Shown: positions 15,831 to 24,608, counted from the stretch's first letter. The stretch: DNA of 60,993 bases from Butyricicoccus sp. (GCA_020025755.1 JAHHRO010000005.1:1-60993); one strand, 5' to 3'. Program-made: numbers and translations. Notes: generated by a model from the letters alone, not told the origin.

Positions 15831-18077
15831 TCACCTTAAAGCCTCCTGTTCTGCCTGATGAATGAGTGCTGCTGCACCACGCGTATTTTCCAGTTCGCGT
15901 TCACGCAGAAGCTCTGCCGTTGCGTGTACCTCCTCATCGAGCTTACCGGATACACACTCATCAATGAGAGGGCACAGCTTGTCCGCCGTCACCTGTGCCA
16001 GCTGGATACAGGTATGCGAGCCAATATATTTGAGGAATCCATCCACCTTGATATCATAGCTCATCCCAATGACCGGCACACCACGGCAGGCGGAAAACAT
16101 AAGGGAATGCAGGCGAATGCCGATAACGGTTTTCATACGCGCCAGCAGACCAATGGTCTCCTCAATGGGCAGACGGCACTCTACCATATAGTGCGGACAT
16201 TTCAGCTTGTCTGCAATCATGCGTGCCGGACCAACGTCACTTGGAAACTCGATGGGAACGAATACCGGCGTCAGCCCATGTGTATGATATGCATACTCCG
16301 CCGCGCGTGCGATCTCATCGCTGACCGCCTCCAGTCCCTTCCAGTTGCGCAGGCTGAAGCCCAGATAGCGTCCATCCACCGGAATACCGAGTGTTTCCAT
16401 GACCTGATCCATCTGTGCCTCGCCTGCCGGATGCAGGATAATGGTCGGATCGGCTGCCAGCCGGATCTCCGGCTCCACGATCCCCATGCGCGTCAACTCT
16501 CCGCGTGACAGGTCATCGCGCAGGGTGATAAGATCCACGGCGCGGTTGATGGTCTTAGCTGTGTGACGGCGGTTGCCCTGCCGCTGAATGGGGCCAATGC
16601 CACAGCCATACATCATAACCTTACAGCCCAGCTTCTTTGCTGCATCCAGCGTAAAGAGATAATATTTGAGTGAGCGTGTAGAGGTGACATCTTGCATCAG
16701 GCTGCCGCCGCCATTGATATAGAGGGCAGCACGACGGAACCGGTACATGATAACAGGCAGATTGAAGGTATAAACGGCCCCTGTGCGGTAAAGCAGCTTG
16801 GTCTCGCTTGGGCGGCGTGACATGACCGTGATCGATCGGTCAGGGTCAAATGCACGCATTTCCTGCACGATACCGCTCAGGATCGCATCATCGCCCGCAT
16901 TTCCGCGCCCATACGCGCCGCAGATAACGATGCCGTCACGCTTGTTCTTGGGCTTGTGGTACAGCCGCACGACACGTTCATAGTTGGCTTCCTGTGTGCG
17001 GCACATGGTATCGAGCGAATACTCACGCGTCGCCTTTTCGTAGAGCCGCTCGGCAAACAGCTTGCGGTGGGCAGGATCACTGCCGAATTTGATGAGCTGT
17101 TTGGTCAGGGTCTCATGGTCGCGCGGCTGAAAGATGTATCCATTCTCTCCACTGTCGATCAGTTCACTCATACCACCTACATCAGAACATATCGTTGCGC
17201 AGTGCTCCAATACACCTTCCAAAATAGAATATGGGAAGGTCTCGGAAATCGAGGTCAGTAAATTGATATCCATTGCCGCAAAAAACTTGTTGATTGGAGC
17301 GACCCAGCCGCAGAATGTAACACGGTCGGCAACCCCAAGACTCTGCGCCAGTTCACGCAGCATCTTTTCATCTTCGCCGTCACCGGCAATGAACAGGCGC
17401 AGCTGCGGTACTGCATGTACCGCACCGGCAAACCCACGGATACAGGTCGCAATGTCCTTCACGGCCGTCAGTCTCGCGGCAATGCCGCACAGGATATCAT
17501 CGGGCGCAAGGGTCACATTCCACTGCTCCTTACAGTATGCCGCGCGATCCAGTCCTTCAAGCGGATTGCCGAAATCCATTCCATTATAAATAGTGCAGAT
17601 CTTTTCCGGATTGAAGCCGCGTGAAATGAGGGTACGCGCCATACGGTCTGCAACTGCCTGATGGAAGTCCAGAAAACGCAGGGCTATGGTGTTGGCAAGC
17701 CCGTTGGTCCACTGTTTCAGTGGATTGCCTAAATAGTCATATCGGTAATCGGAATGCACCGTTGTCAAAACAGGGATATGGCATGACCAGCCGCGCAGCA
17801 TTGCGCCCACAACATTCGCCTTGCCGCCATGGCAGTGGATCACATCGGGCTGAAATTCTGCAATAATCTTTCGCACCTCATTGCAGCAGTGTATTGGATT
17901 GAGGCTCGCAATCACGCGCACATCGATCCCGTTCTTTTCCGCCTCACGCGGAAACGGACCATCTCGAAATGAGATCAACACGACCTCGTTGCGTTCTCTC
18001 AATGCCTGAATGAGGGTCATGATATGGGTCTTGGCTCCTCCAACGTCGCCGCCGCCCATCATTTGTAGGATTCTCAT
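15831..18077 (-). CDS. glycosyltransferase family 4 fused to CsaB-type polysaccharide pyruvyl transferase
   Basis: A 748-residue two-domain protein. Residues 1 to about 375 are a GT4 glycosyltransferase: MRILQMMGGGDVGGAKTH start, DVIHCHGGKANVVGA, TTVHSDYRYDY, and the family donor site around ISETFPYSILEGVLEH. Residues from about 395 on are a CsaB pyruvyl transferase: VICGAYGRGNAGDDAIL, YINGGGSLMQD, MMYGCGIGPI and VIGIRLHSLMFS. CsaB adds pyruvate to wall polysaccharide, the ligand for SLH domains such as those encoded at 17-1117. The start at 18077 follows GGAGGC. The two activities are usually on separate proteins. Confidence 0.9.
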   Translation of the reverse strand: MRILQMMGGGDVGGAKTHIMTLIQALRERNEVVLISFRDGPFPREAEKNGIDVRVIASLNPIHCCNEVRKIIAEFQPDVIHCHGGKANVVGAMLRGWSCHIPVLTTVHSDYRYDYLGNPLKQWTNGLANTIALRFLDFHQAVADRMARTLISRGFNPEKICTIYNGMDFGNPLEGLDRAAYCKEQWNVTLAPDDILCGIAARLTAVKDIATCIRGFAGAVHAVPQLRLFIAGDGEDEKMLRELAQSLGVADRVTFCGWVAPINKFFAAMDINLLTSISETFPYSILEGVLEHCATICSDVGGMSELIDSGENGYIFQPRDHETLTKQLIKFGSDPAHRKLFAERLYEKATREYSLDTMCRTQEANYERVVRLYHKPKNKRDGIVICGAYGRGNAGDDAILSGIVQEMRAFDPDRSITVMSRRPSETKLLYRTGAVYTFNLPVIMYRFRRAALYINGGGSLMQDVTSTRSLKYYLFTLDAAKKLGCKVMMYGCGIGPIQRQGNRRHTAKTINRAVDLITLRDDLSRGELTRMGIVEPEIRLAADPTIILHPAGEAQMDQVMETLGIPVDGRYLGFSLRNWKGLEAVSDEIARAAEYAYHTHGLTPVFVPIEFPSDVGPARMIADKLKCPHYMVECRLPIEETIGLLARMKTVIGIRLHSLMFSACRGVPVIGMSYDIKVDGFLKYIGSHTCIQLAQVTADKLCPLIDECVSGKLDEEVHATAELLRERELENTRGAAALIHQAEQEALR

Positions 18078-18113
18078 GCAATGCCTCCATGGTATAATTT
18101 CTTTCCATAAACT

Positions 18114-18163
18114 ATTATACACAAATCCTGTCTGATTGCAATTTATCTCAGGAGATGTTATAC
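18114..18163. promoter_or_regulatory. divergent promoters sharing one -35 hexamer
   Basis: The self-complementary TTGCAA (18136-18141) is the -35 for both strands. Rightward, TTATAC (18158-18163) follows a 16-bp spacer; leftward, TATAAT (18119-18114) also follows a 16-bp spacer. Confidence 0.65.
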
Positions 18164-18235
18164 TGAAAACCATCAAAAACCTACGATTCCCATTGATCGA
18201 ACCGTATCAAAAAAACATTGGAAGGAATCCAACCC

Positions 18236-19684
18236 ATGTCTGAAAAAAACACGATGACGCGCAATGCCATGCTGTTCCTGCCCGCAAAGATCGCGGAAGG
18301 CATACTGCTCATGGCAATGTCGTCGCTCTATTCCCACATCCTTACCAAATCCGCAGTCGGACTGTTCAACGCAGCCAATATGATGGTGAACTTTACTTTC
18401 CTGCTGATTGCGGCATGGATGTCCAACTCCAATACGCGCTATGTCGCGGAAGAATATAAGAAGGATCGGGCAGCCTGTCTGTTTTCTACCATTACGCCGA
18501 TCTATCTCCTGCTGTGCGGCATTGCGTCCGCTGTAAGCATTGGTCTGTATGCCTTTACCCATGAAAGCTATTATCTGCTGGGCGCGGTCATGTTCTGCAC
18601 CTACTCTGCATTTACGATCCTGAACAATACGATGGTACAGCTCTCGATCATCCGTCCGGCAATCGTGCTGAGCCTTACCTCCGCCTCGCTCAAGCTGCTG
18701 CTTGCGATCCTGTTTGTAGGCGGAAAATCAGGCTTCCACTCCCCCACGCCTGCTCTGCTTGCCAATATCCTTGCAGACGGGGTCGGCGCGCTGGGCGCGG
18801 TCTTTGCGCTCGGCATGCCGCAGGTGGTGCGCCTGCGCCGCTTCTCCCAAACCATGCTCAAAAAGCTGCTCGCATTCGGCGTTCCGCTCATGGGTGTTGC
18901 ACTCTGTACCGCCCTGCTCAACCTGATCGACCGCTTTCTGGTGCTTGGGATCTATGGAGACGAAGTATTCGCGGTGTATTCCAGCAATGTCTCCATTCCA
19001 TCCTCTATTTTCAACATGCTGTCTGTCGGAGTTCTGCGCGGTGTATATCCCGCCGTTCTGCGTGCTTGGCGTGAAACCGGCAAGGACGAGGCACGCGGAT
19101 TGCTGAGTGCAGGGGTGCGCCTTTATATGCTGGTCGCATTCCCTGCTGCATTCGGTCTGACCGCCGTGGCACTCCCCTTTACGCGCATTTTCTTTGACAC
19201 GGGTTACGATGCCGGCGCACCTGCCATCGGTCTCATGTCTTTTACCATGGTACTCATGGGACTGACCGAATACGCAAACAAGGGCTTTGAACTGGAGCAG
19301 AACACGCGTCCTGTTATCCTGAACAGTGCACTGGCGACCCTCATCAAGATCGTATCCAGCGTGGTGCTCATCAAGCAGATAGGCTTTCTGGGTGGCGCGG
19401 TCGGCTCGGTGATCGCACTCGGATGCTACTTTCTCATTACTTCCATTCGAGTACGCCGCTACTTTATGTGGCACGTTGCGCCGCGTACTTTCCTGCGCAT
19501 TTTCATTTCCGCCCTGCTTTGCGGTGCGGTCGCGTTTGGCTGCACGCTCCTGCCCGTCGGCAATCTTCTGCGCCTTGTACTAGCCATCGCACTGGGAGGG
19601 CTGACCTATGTGGTCTGCATCATCGGTTCTGGAGAAGCACGCGAAGAAGCGGCACTGCTCATGAAAAAGTTACATCGTTCCTGA
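18236..19684 (+). CDS. MOP-superfamily polysaccharide flippase
   Basis: A 482-residue membrane protein with about 13-14 hydrophobic segments, of the polysaccharide transporter (Wzx/MviN-like) branch of the MOP superfamily. It starts near MTRNAMLFLPAKIAEGILLM, with FNAANMMVNF, VPLMGVALCTALLNLIDRF and a C-terminal helical tail. Such proteins move lipid-linked glycans across the membrane. It is divergent from the GT4-CsaB gene and shares its promoter core, so the two likely serve the same wall glycan. GAAGGAA precedes the ATG at 18236. Confidence 0.85.
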   Translation: MSEKNTMTRNAMLFLPAKIAEGILLMAMSSLYSHILTKSAVGLFNAANMMVNFTFLLIAAWMSNSNTRYVAEEYKKDRAACLFSTITPIYLLLCGIASAVSIGLYAFTHESYYLLGAVMFCTYSAFTILNNTMVQLSIIRPAIVLSLTSASLKLLLAILFVGGKSGFHSPTPALLANILADGVGALGAVFALGMPQVVRLRRFSQTMLKKLLAFGVPLMGVALCTALLNLIDRFLVLGIYGDEVFAVYSSNVSIPSSIFNMLSVGVLRGVYPAVLRAWRETGKDEARGLLSAGVRLYMLVAFPAAFGLTAVALPFTRIFFDTGYDAGAPAIGLMSFTMVLMGLTEYANKGFELEQNTRPVILNSALATLIKIVSSVVLIKQIGFLGGAVGSVIALGCYFLITSIRVRRYFMWHVAPRTFLRIFISALLCGAVAFGCTLLPVGNLLRLVLAIALGGLTYVVCIIGSGEAREEAALLMKKLHRS

Positions 19685-19693
19685 TTTTTCGGC

Positions 19694-19722
19694 TTGAAAA
19701 GTGCGTTACAGAATGGTATTAT
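19694..19722 (+). promoter_or_regulatory. sigma-A promoter of xpt
   Basis: TTGAAA (19694-19699), 17-bp spacer, TATTAT (19717-19722). The leader to the xpt start is about 65 nt, too short for the classical guanine aptamer plus its switch. Confidence 0.65.
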
Positions 19723-19791
19723 AAATAATAACTTTATTTGAAGTTTTTTGACCGTTTATACAAAAGCTATGATTTTCGGGGGTTATAATTG

Positions 19792-20379
19792 ATGCAGTTA
19801 TTGGAAAATGCGATTTTAGAGCGCGGCAGAGTGAAGGACGGCGAAGTTCTCAAGGTAGATGCGTTCCTCAACCATCAGATGGACGTTGCGCTCATCAACG
19901 AGCTGGGCAAGGAATTCTTCCGCCGGTTTCAGGATCAGGGCGTGACCAAGATCCTGACCATTGAAGCATCGGGCATCGGCATTGCCTGCATCACAGCACA
20001 GCATTTCGGTGTACCGGTTGTTTTTGCCAAGAAAACGCAGTCGCGCAATATTGACGGCGAAGTCCTGACCTCTCAGGTCACTTCTTTCACCCACCAGCGT
20101 AACTATGACATTATCGTTTCTGCACGCTTTTTAGATCCGTCCGACCGCGTGCTTCTGATCGATGATTTCCTTGCAAAAGGCAGCGCAATGCTGGGTCTCA
20201 TTTCTCTGGTACAACAGTCCGGCGCACAGATCGTTGGCGCGGGTATCTGCATCGAAAAGGGCTTTGATGTCGGCGGAGAAGCCATTCGCAATCTTGGCAT
20301 CCATGTCGAGTCCCTTGCGGTCATCAAGGAAATGCAGGATGGGCAGATCGTATTCGATCACGAGATCGAGCCTGCCTGA
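19792..20379 (+). CDS. xpt: xanthine phosphoribosyltransferase
   Basis: A 195-residue purine salvage enzyme converting xanthine and PRPP to XMP. It has the family N-terminus MQLLENAILERGRV, VLKVDAFLNHQMD near residue 20-34, a flexible loop with VFAKKTQS, and the PRPP motif RVLLIDDFLAKGSAM near residue 122-136. The start at 19792 follows GGGGG rather than an AGGAGG site. It has its own promoter and terminator. No guanine riboswitch is visible upstream, unlike Bacillus xpt. Confidence 0.95.
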   Translation: MQLLENAILERGRVKDGEVLKVDAFLNHQMDVALINELGKEFFRRFQDQGVTKILTIEASGIGIACITAQHFGVPVVFAKKTQSRNIDGEVLTSQVTSFTHQRNYDIIVSARFLDPSDRVLLIDDFLAKGSAMLGLISLVQQSGAQIVGAGICIEKGFDVGGEAIRNLGIHVESLAVIKEMQDGQIVFDHEIEPA

Positions 20380-20389
20380 TCTTTCACAA

Positions 20390-20434
20390 GCGGATAGATG
20401 GATCACCGCCATCTATCCGCTTATTTGCTTTTTT
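20390..20434 (+). terminator. xpt terminator
   Basis: Stem GCGGATAGATGG (20390-20401) with CCATCTATCCGC (20409-20420), followed by TTATTTGCTTTTTT. Confidence 0.85.
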
Positions 20435-20479
20435 CTGCATGGGCAAAGGCTTTTATCCGTCTTTTTTTCTCATGTACCC

Positions 20480-20508
20480 TTGATATCGATTGTATTTATC
20501 TATATAAT
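20480..20508 (+). promoter_or_regulatory. sigma-A promoter of aspS
   Basis: TTGATA (20480-20485), 17-bp spacer, TATAAT (20503-20508). Confidence 0.7.
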
Positions 20509-20561
20509 AAGGAAGTAACGATTCTGAAAATCTAAAATCCAGATAGAGAGGCGTAAACACT

Positions 20562-21884
20562 ATGGAGTTTATCAGCACCCCGAAGCAGTATGTGGACGCA
20601 GTACAGGACGCTGCTGCTTCTATTGGCAAATCTGTCACATTCCGCGGCACGGTACATCGTGTGCGCGATATGTCCGATTTTGCATTTGTTGTTATTCGTG
20701 TCAATCGCGGCCTGATCCAGTGCATGTTCTCCGGCGAGGTAGGCGGCATGACCAAGGCAGATATTAAGGACGGCATGGTTGTCGAAGTTTCCGGCACCGT
20801 GCGCGAGGAGCCTCGCGCAGAGCATGGCTTTGAGGTCGTTCTGACCGAGCTTGAGATTCTGTCCCGTCCGGCTGACCAGATCCCTGTCCCACTCGGCAAG
20901 AAATATCTGGGCATGACACTTGACGCCGAGCTTCCGCTCCGTCCCATTACCCTGCGTCATCCACGCAAGCAGGCGATCTTCCGCATTCAGGGCGCGATCG
21001 CAGACGCTTTTGCAGAGTATATGATAAGTCAGGGCTTCACCCATATCCACACCCCGAAGATCGTATCGGCTGGTGCTGAGGGCGGCGCAAACATCTTCAA
21101 GCTCGACTACTTCGGTCAGCAGGCTTATCTTGCACAGTCTCCGCAGTTCTATAAGCAGTATACCGCCGGCATTTTTGGTCGTGTATTCGAGATCGGCAAT
21201 GTATACCGCGCGGAGCGTCATAATACCTCCCGACATCTGAACGAGTATATCGGTCTGGACTTCGAGATGGCTTATATTGATTCCATGCAGGATGTCATGG
21301 AGATGGAAACGGGCATGCTCAAGTATGTTGTTTCCTACCTTGAAAAGAACTGCAAGGAAGAGATCGAGATGCTGGGCACTAAGCTGCCAGTGATCGACAA
21401 AATTCCAACCGTGACTTTCACCGAGGCGAAGGAGATCATGCAGGAGAAGTTTGGACATAAGTCCAAGAACCGCTACGACCTCAACCCAGATGAAGAAGTC
21501 ATGCTGTGCCAGTGGGCACAGGAGACGCATGGTTCTGAGTTTGTTTTCGTCACCCACTTCCCGTCTGCAAAGCGTCCGTTCTATGCAATGGACGATCCGG
21601 AGAACCCGAAGTTTGCTCTGTCCTTCGACCTGCTGTTCCGTGGTCTGGAGATCACAACCGGCGGCCAGCGCGTGCATGACTACCATGAGCAGGTGAAGAA
21701 GCTGGAAGACCGCAACATGGATGTATCCCTGTTCGAGTCTTTCTTGATGATGCACAAGTACGGCATGCCGCCGCACGGTGGTCTGGGTATCGGTTTGGAG
21801 CGTCTGACCCTCCAGCTTCTGGGTCTCAAGAATATCCGCGAAACCTCCATGTTCCCACGGGATATGACCCGTCTGATCCCGTAA
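20562..21884 (+). CDS. aspS: aspartate--tRNA ligase, archaeal/eukaryotic type
   Basis: A 440-residue class IIb synthetase with an N-terminal OB-fold anticodon domain (residues 1-105) and a catalytic core. Motif 2 is FEIGNVYRAERHNTSRHLNE; later segments include KRPFYAMDDP, SFDLLFRGLEITTGGQRVHD and the motif 3 region GLGIGLERLTLQLL, ending MFPRDMTRLIP. RPFYxM and the final PRD-RL-P pattern favour AspRS over AsnRS. The short form without the bacterial GAD insertion is the archaeal kind, often non-discriminating and used with GatCAB to make Asn-tRNA. Whether it also charges tRNA-Asn cannot be read here. It could be misannotated as asnS. Confidence 0.85.
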   Translation: MEFISTPKQYVDAVQDAAASIGKSVTFRGTVHRVRDMSDFAFVVIRVNRGLIQCMFSGEVGGMTKADIKDGMVVEVSGTVREEPRAEHGFEVVLTELEILSRPADQIPVPLGKKYLGMTLDAELPLRPITLRHPRKQAIFRIQGAIADAFAEYMISQGFTHIHTPKIVSAGAEGGANIFKLDYFGQQAYLAQSPQFYKQYTAGIFGRVFEIGNVYRAERHNTSRHLNEYIGLDFEMAYIDSMQDVMEMETGMLKYVVSYLEKNCKEEIEMLGTKLPVIDKIPTVTFTEAKEIMQEKFGHKSKNRYDLNPDEEVMLCQWAQETHGSEFVFVTHFPSAKRPFYAMDDPENPKFALSFDLLFRGLEITTGGQRVHDYHEQVKKLEDRNMDVSLFESFLMMHKYGMPPHGGLGIGLERLTLQLLGLKNIRETSMFPRDMTRLIP

Positions 21885-21906
21885 GCCATCCAATTTATAA
21901 AAAATG

Positions 21907-21945
21907 AAGCAGCAGCTGCCATGAAATGCAGCTGCTGCTTTTTCG
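21907..21945 (+). terminator. aspS terminator
   Basis: Stem AAGCAGCAGCTGC (21907-21919) with GCAGCTGCTGCTT (21928-21940), then TTTTC. Confidence 0.85.
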
Positions 21946-21952
21946 TTGCTTC

Positions 21953-21992
21953 ATGCAAAAACGGTGGTTTACACAAAGCGTGCAAACCACCG
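21953..21992 (-). terminator. terminator of the HPr-like gene
   Basis: Stem CGGTGGTTT (21962-21970) with AAACCACCG (21984-21992); on the minus strand it is followed by TTTTTGC. Confidence 0.75.
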
Positions 21993-22005
21993 AACAACGA
22001 TCAAA

Positions 22006-22242
22006 TCAGTCCTCGATTTCGAGGTAATCTTCCAGATCCTTAAACAGAGCGGTCGGATCGATATCATCCTCAACAACCAACTGGAGTGGCTCATTGAGGG
22101 ACAGCAGGAACATACCCAGCAGGCTCTTTGCATCTACCTGACCGGACTTACCGAAAATCCAGATATCGTAGCTGTACTTGGATACGATGCGGTTGATCTG
22201 CTGAATGTCTTCTGTATTTTTTACCTTGATTTTTCTAGTCAT
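22006..22242 (-). CDS. HPr-like protein without the catalytic histidine
   Basis: A 78-residue protein with the HPr fold pattern: MTRKIKVKNTEDIQQINRIV, then GQVDAKSLLGMFLLSLNEPL, which matches the DAKSxLGxxxL segment of HPr around Ser46. The position of the phosphorylatable His15 is occupied by the YSYDI stretch, with no histidine anywhere in the protein. It therefore cannot pass phosphate as normal HPr does. Such proteins are common in Clostridia and their role is not known to me; a regulatory role is inference. AGGAGGA precedes the start. Confidence 0.8.
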   Translation of the reverse strand: MTRKIKVKNTEDIQQINRIVSKYSYDIWIFGKSGQVDAKSLLGMFLLSLNEPLQLVVEDDIDPTALFKDLEDYLEIED

Positions 22243-22289
22243 GAGGGTTTCCTCCTTTTAATAATTGGACTTACATTTTCACTGTCTTC

Positions 22290-22318
22290 ATTATAGTATG
22301 TTTCCCTGAAAAATGGAA
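22290..22318 (-). promoter_or_regulatory. promoter of the HPr-like gene
   Basis: Minus-strand TTCCAT (22313-22318), 17-bp spacer, perfect TATAAT (22290-22295). The -35 is weak. Confidence 0.5.
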
Positions 22319-22540
22319 GTGTTTTTTTTAAGAAAACACAATTTTGTAAATCTTTGCCTGCGAAATTTCAGCTTACGTCTCGCAGGCACTATTTTCGTCC
22401 TTTTCAACAAATTTCGTACTATACTTTTGTGCAAATAGACAGATTTCAAGAAGAAATTTTATACAAAAATAAAAATCATTCAGCATGTCAAAAAAGCCTC
22501 TGTGCCAGTTTCATCTGGAGCAAAGCGACCCCAAATCTTC

Positions 22541-22692
22541 AAAATCCAAGGACATGTGCCTTGGATTTTGCCCTCGACCCGCGCCATCGGGCGCGAAACC
22601 GGGGGTATCAGAGCCGGTTTCTACGGGAACTGGCTCTGTATCTAGGGGGATTGGATCCCCCTGGAAAGGCTGTCGAAGTTTTTCGACAGCCT
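22541..22692. repeat. array of five hairpins downstream of the XRE gene
   Basis: Stems: 22541-22551/22559-22569 (11 bp); 22580-22585/22590-22595 (CGCGCC, loop ATCG); 22610-22621/22626-22637 (12 bp with two G-U pairs, loop TACG); 22644-22651/22655-22662 (AGGGGGAT/ATCCCCCT); 22667-22677/22682-22692 (AGGCTGTCGAA/TTCGACAGCCT). The last lies five bases after the XRE stop and is a likely terminator. GAAACCGG at 22595-22602 can also pair with CCGGTTTC at 22614-22621, competing with the third hairpin. The rest of the 22243-22696 gap shows only an AT-rich stretch and no gene. Confidence 0.75.
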
Positions 22693-22696
22693 CAAA

Positions 22697-23575
22697 TCAT
22701 TTTCCTTTGTCTTCTTCTTTGCCTGCCAGAATGCCCACAATGCCACACAAAATCCCAGAGGTTGCATATACCGCCGCCGCAACACGCCCCACGTCACTGT
22801 GTCCATTTCCATTCCCCAAAAATAAATATAATAGAAAAATAATCGTCGCAATCATCATAATCACGCTGCACAAACGATCAGACTTGCTTTCTTTTTTCTC
22901 CAATGCATTTGAAAAATCTTTCTGATTTTTCTCTATATTATATTTTTCATGCTCCAGTACACCATATACCAAAACACCAACACCCAATGCGATAAAACCC
23001 AGTCCTATGCCATCTATAAAATGTGTATCCCAAATATCTCCGATCGCCCAAACCAGCAATGCTGACAGGATCATGCCAATTCCCGAGATGATCCAAAAGG
23101 GATAGCGTTTTCGTGCCGCAGACAATTCCTCCTCTTTATAAAGCGGTATCAAAACCGCGTGCTCCTGCTGAAACTGATGATGCCAGATTGCAGACAGCAC
23201 AAGGATCAGCACCGCCGGAATCACAAAGAGGAAGAATGCGATCCCCTCCAGCCTATGCGGTGCAATGGCAGCCCCTACCGGTCCAAAAATGCACAGCATG
23301 ACGCCCAATGCAGTCATCCGCGCCCGCCGTGTCATATGTGCGTCATACCCGATCGTATCGGTCTGTTTCTGCGCCTGCACATCCCCACGCAGCAGGGTAT
23401 CCAAATCGCAGTCAAACCGATCGCTGATTTGAAGAAGCTTGTCGAGTTCCGGAAATCCGCTGTCTGATTCCCACTTACTCACCGACTGTCTTGTGACCTC
23501 CATCTGCTCTGCAAACTGCTCCTGTGTCAGCCCTGCCTCAGTGCGCAAAAATCTTAGATTTTCTCCAAAACTCAT
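22697..23575 (-). CDS. XRE-family regulator with membrane domain
   Basis: A 292-residue protein. Residues 1-65 are a Cro/CI helix-turn-helix (LRTEAGLTQEQFAEQ with MEVTRQSVSKWESDSGFP). The rest holds about six hydrophobic segments in three pairs, joined by charged loops. This HTH-plus-membrane layout is widespread in Clostridia; the membrane part probably senses envelope state, but ligand and targets are unknown. No transporter gene is adjacent. The start at 23575 has GGAGGG upstream. Near-consensus terminator hairpin right after the stop. Confidence 0.85.
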   Translation of the reverse strand: MSFGENLRFLRTEAGLTQEQFAEQMEVTRQSVSKWESDSGFPELDKLLQISDRFDCDLDTLLRGDVQAQKQTDTIGYDAHMTRRARMTALGVMLCIFGPVGAAIAPHRLEGIAFFLFVIPAVLILVLSAIWHHQFQQEHAVLIPLYKEEELSAARKRYPFWIISGIGMILSALLVWAIGDIWDTHFIDGIGLGFIALGVGVLVYGVLEHEKYNIEKNQKDFSNALEKKESKSDRLCSVIMMIATIIFLLYLFLGNGNGHSDVGRVAAAVYATSGILCGIVGILAGKEEDKGK

Positions 23576-23734
23576 GCACGACCCTCCTTTATCCTTGATA
23601 CCACTATCTTACTGTTTTCTCTATGCAATCTCCAGAAATTTGATGTTGCGTTTGCGTTTTCCCCTGTAAACTTTGCGTTGCACTGGCGTTTTTCCACCTG
23701 TTACAGTGCAATAAAAAGGCGCAAAGCTGCACTG

Positions 23735-24580
23735 TTATCCCTTTTCCGCATTGCGTGCCATGCGTCTCGATTCCACCAGAACATGATTGAGTACGCCCCC
23801 CATGATGAGGGTGGTACTGGTGAGGTACAGCCAGAGCATGAGCACGATCAGCGCACCGATCGAACCATACAGGATATTATACCGCCCCATGTGATCGACA
23901 TAGTAGGCAAAGCATCGGGTCAGCACGATCCAGCCAACGAGCGAGGTACAGGCTCCCGGCAGGGCGGCACGCCATCCGACACGGGTCGGCGGCACCAGAC
24001 GGTACAGCAGGATCAGGAACACCAGCGCGATCACGATCGCCGCCGGATAGCCAAGATACTGGATCATGAGCAGCCATGTATACACCATCGGGAACCAGCG
24101 CATCACAAGGCGCAGAAATTCCTGCCCCACCACAATCAAAAAAATACTCGCACCAAGCAGCAATAACAATCCACCGGTCAAGATGAGCGACACCAAAACA
24201 TTGTGTATGAGCGTATGCGCTGCACTGCTGTGATAAATACGCCGCATGGAATACATGATCGAACGAACGGCACGGGACAGAAAATACAGTGTCAGTCCGC
24301 TTCCCAAAATCAGCGGACGCACTGAGTCATTCGATCCAAGGAACGTCATATAATTGACGATGATCTGCTGTACATCCTCCGGAAGAAACTGCGTTGCATG
24401 CAGGATCGTCACTTCTGACAGATTGGCAAGTCCCAAAAGGGAGTTCATGACCATGATGAGCGGAAACAAAGAAAATAACAAAAAAAATGCCAGCTCCGCA
24501 GCGGCATGTGCAACCCCGTCTTTAAAATATCGCTCCACCAGCCGCACGGGGATATACAGCGGTCGCGGTAACTGATTCAC
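23735..24580 (-). CDS. YihY/BrkB family membrane protein
   Basis: A 281-residue integral membrane protein of the YihY family (once called RNase BN), with about six membrane segments, FKDGVAHAAAELAFFLLFSLFPL near the N-terminus, and the family C-terminal LYGSIGALIVLMLWLYLTS. Its biochemical function is not established. The start is placed at GTG 24580, because a sigma-A promoter overlaps the 5' part of the longer frame (to 24637) and GGAAGGATGG lies ten bases before this GTG. Confidence 0.82.
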   Translation of the reverse strand: MNQLPRPLYIPVRLVERYFKDGVAHAAAELAFFLLFSLFPLIMVMNSLLGLANLSEVTILHATQFLPEDVQQIIVNYMTFLGSNDSVRPLILGSGLTLYFLSRAVRSIMYSMRRIYHSSAAHTLIHNVLVSLILTGGLLLLLGASIFLIVVGQEFLRLVMRWFPMVYTWLLMIQYLGYPAAIVIALVFLILLYRLVPPTRVGWRAALPGACTSLVGWIVLTRCFAYYVDHMGRYNILYGSIGALIVLMLWLYLTSTTLIMGGVLNHVLVESRRMARNAEKG

Positions 24581-24608
24581 CGATCTAACACCATCCTTCC
24601 TTTTCCCT

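Noticed and set aside
19685..19791. Guanine riboswitch before xpt
   Set aside because: The leader is only about 65 nt and lacks the three-way-junction core and a terminator.
22541..22692. CRISPR array
   Set aside because: The hairpins differ in sequence and there are no regular repeats and spacers.
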